NCBI GenBank assembly: GCA_011049545.1
Contig: DRHQ01000096.1
Span: 1 to 50,110 of the forward strand
Length of the DNA stretch: 50,110 bases
Direction of reading: 5' to 3'
Source: Candidatus Aminicenantota bacterium
GTDB lineage: Bacteria; Acidobacteriota; Aminicenantia; Aminicenantales; Aminicenantaceae
This document shows positions 50,025 through 50,110 of this stretch, in pieces (the stretch's first letter is position 1; each line of letters starts with the position of its first letter). Below the pieces are notes generated by a model that was given only the letters and a program-made list of their open reading frames with translations, made no database searches and was not told where the DNA came from. The translations under genes and the position numbers were made by a program.

Positions 50025-50110
50025 AGGCGACGAGCCAGGAAAGATACCGAAAAACCTGGCAAAATTGTCAGCAAAAGGGGGGTAATGTTGGTAGGAGCAT
50101 CTTTTTTTTG
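50025..50110 (-). repeat. intergenic module/structured leader, cut by window end
   Basis: AGGCGAC followed by an AGCCAGG / CCTGGC hairpin and then GTCAGCAAAAGGGG lines up with the inverted leader at 15,039-15,142 (AGGCGAC, GCTGAGG hairpin, GTCAGCAAAAGGGG). The rest lies beyond the window. Confidence 0.55.

Overview
The window looks like a chromosome segment of an AT-rich, Gram-negative-type bacterium. It encodes several outer-membrane barrels, many lipoproteins with a lipobox, a Wza-like export protein, type IV pilin-like proteins and a sigma-54 promoter. The mix of NTF2-like lipoproteins, DUF4382, a long polysaccharide locus and many small genes would fit Candidatus Aminicenantes or another Acidobacteriota-like lineage. 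That placement is inference; no rRNA or marker gene is present.

Positions 1-12,870 are an accessory region read on the + strand. It holds small zinc-ribbon and membrane proteins, a DNA methyltransferase fused to a nuclease-like domain, an 11-copy 49-bp tandem array, a visibly GC-richer block (5,216-9,458) with a subtilisin-like protease, a B12-type radical SAM enzyme of the RiPP-maturation type and a prodomain-like small protein, and then short peptide genes. One of these (10,060-10,215) is a 51-residue Cys-containing peptide that looks like a RiPP precursor. A PilW-like prepilin and small ORFs follow.

Positions 12,870-23,740 are read on the - strand and are also accessory. They hold a sigma-54-driven GspG/PilA-like pilin, an RRM RNA-binding protein, three NTF2-like lipoproteins, an HD-GYP protein, two HTH regulators, an outer-membrane barrel and many small proteins. 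Genes in both accessory regions are separated by one modular intergenic repeat family that follows gene direction. Its parts are a hairpin at gene 3' ends, a conserved core ending in ATTATGTCAACT, and, in the longest copies, a TTGACT-N17 promoter and a GGCGAC...GTCGCC structured leader.

Positions 23,740-49,131 form one long - strand exopolysaccharide/O-antigen locus. In transcription order it encodes an outer-membrane barrel, Wza-like exporter, Wzc-like tyrosine autokinase, CpsB-type PHP phosphatase, an O-antigen ligase/polymerase-like protein, a TPR protein, a carboxypeptidase-regulatory-like protein, a zinc-finger protein, a second Wzz-like protein, a RmlA-like nucleotidyltransferase, a Wzx flippase, a methyltransferase, glycosyltransferases, a second Wzy-like protein, a WecG/TagA transferase, a sugar epimerase, WecB, the initiating phosphoglycosyltransferase, a VanZ-like protein, a nested 53-residue membrane peptide and a third ligase/polymerase-like protein. 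The set is enough for initiation on a lipid carrier, chain building, flipping, polymerisation, length control and export.

The last kilobase carries small membrane and basic proteins, two GC-rich inverted elements like the one at 13.8 kb, and the beginning of another intergenic module cut by the window edge. No tRNA, rRNA, CRISPR array, transposase or integrase was recognised.
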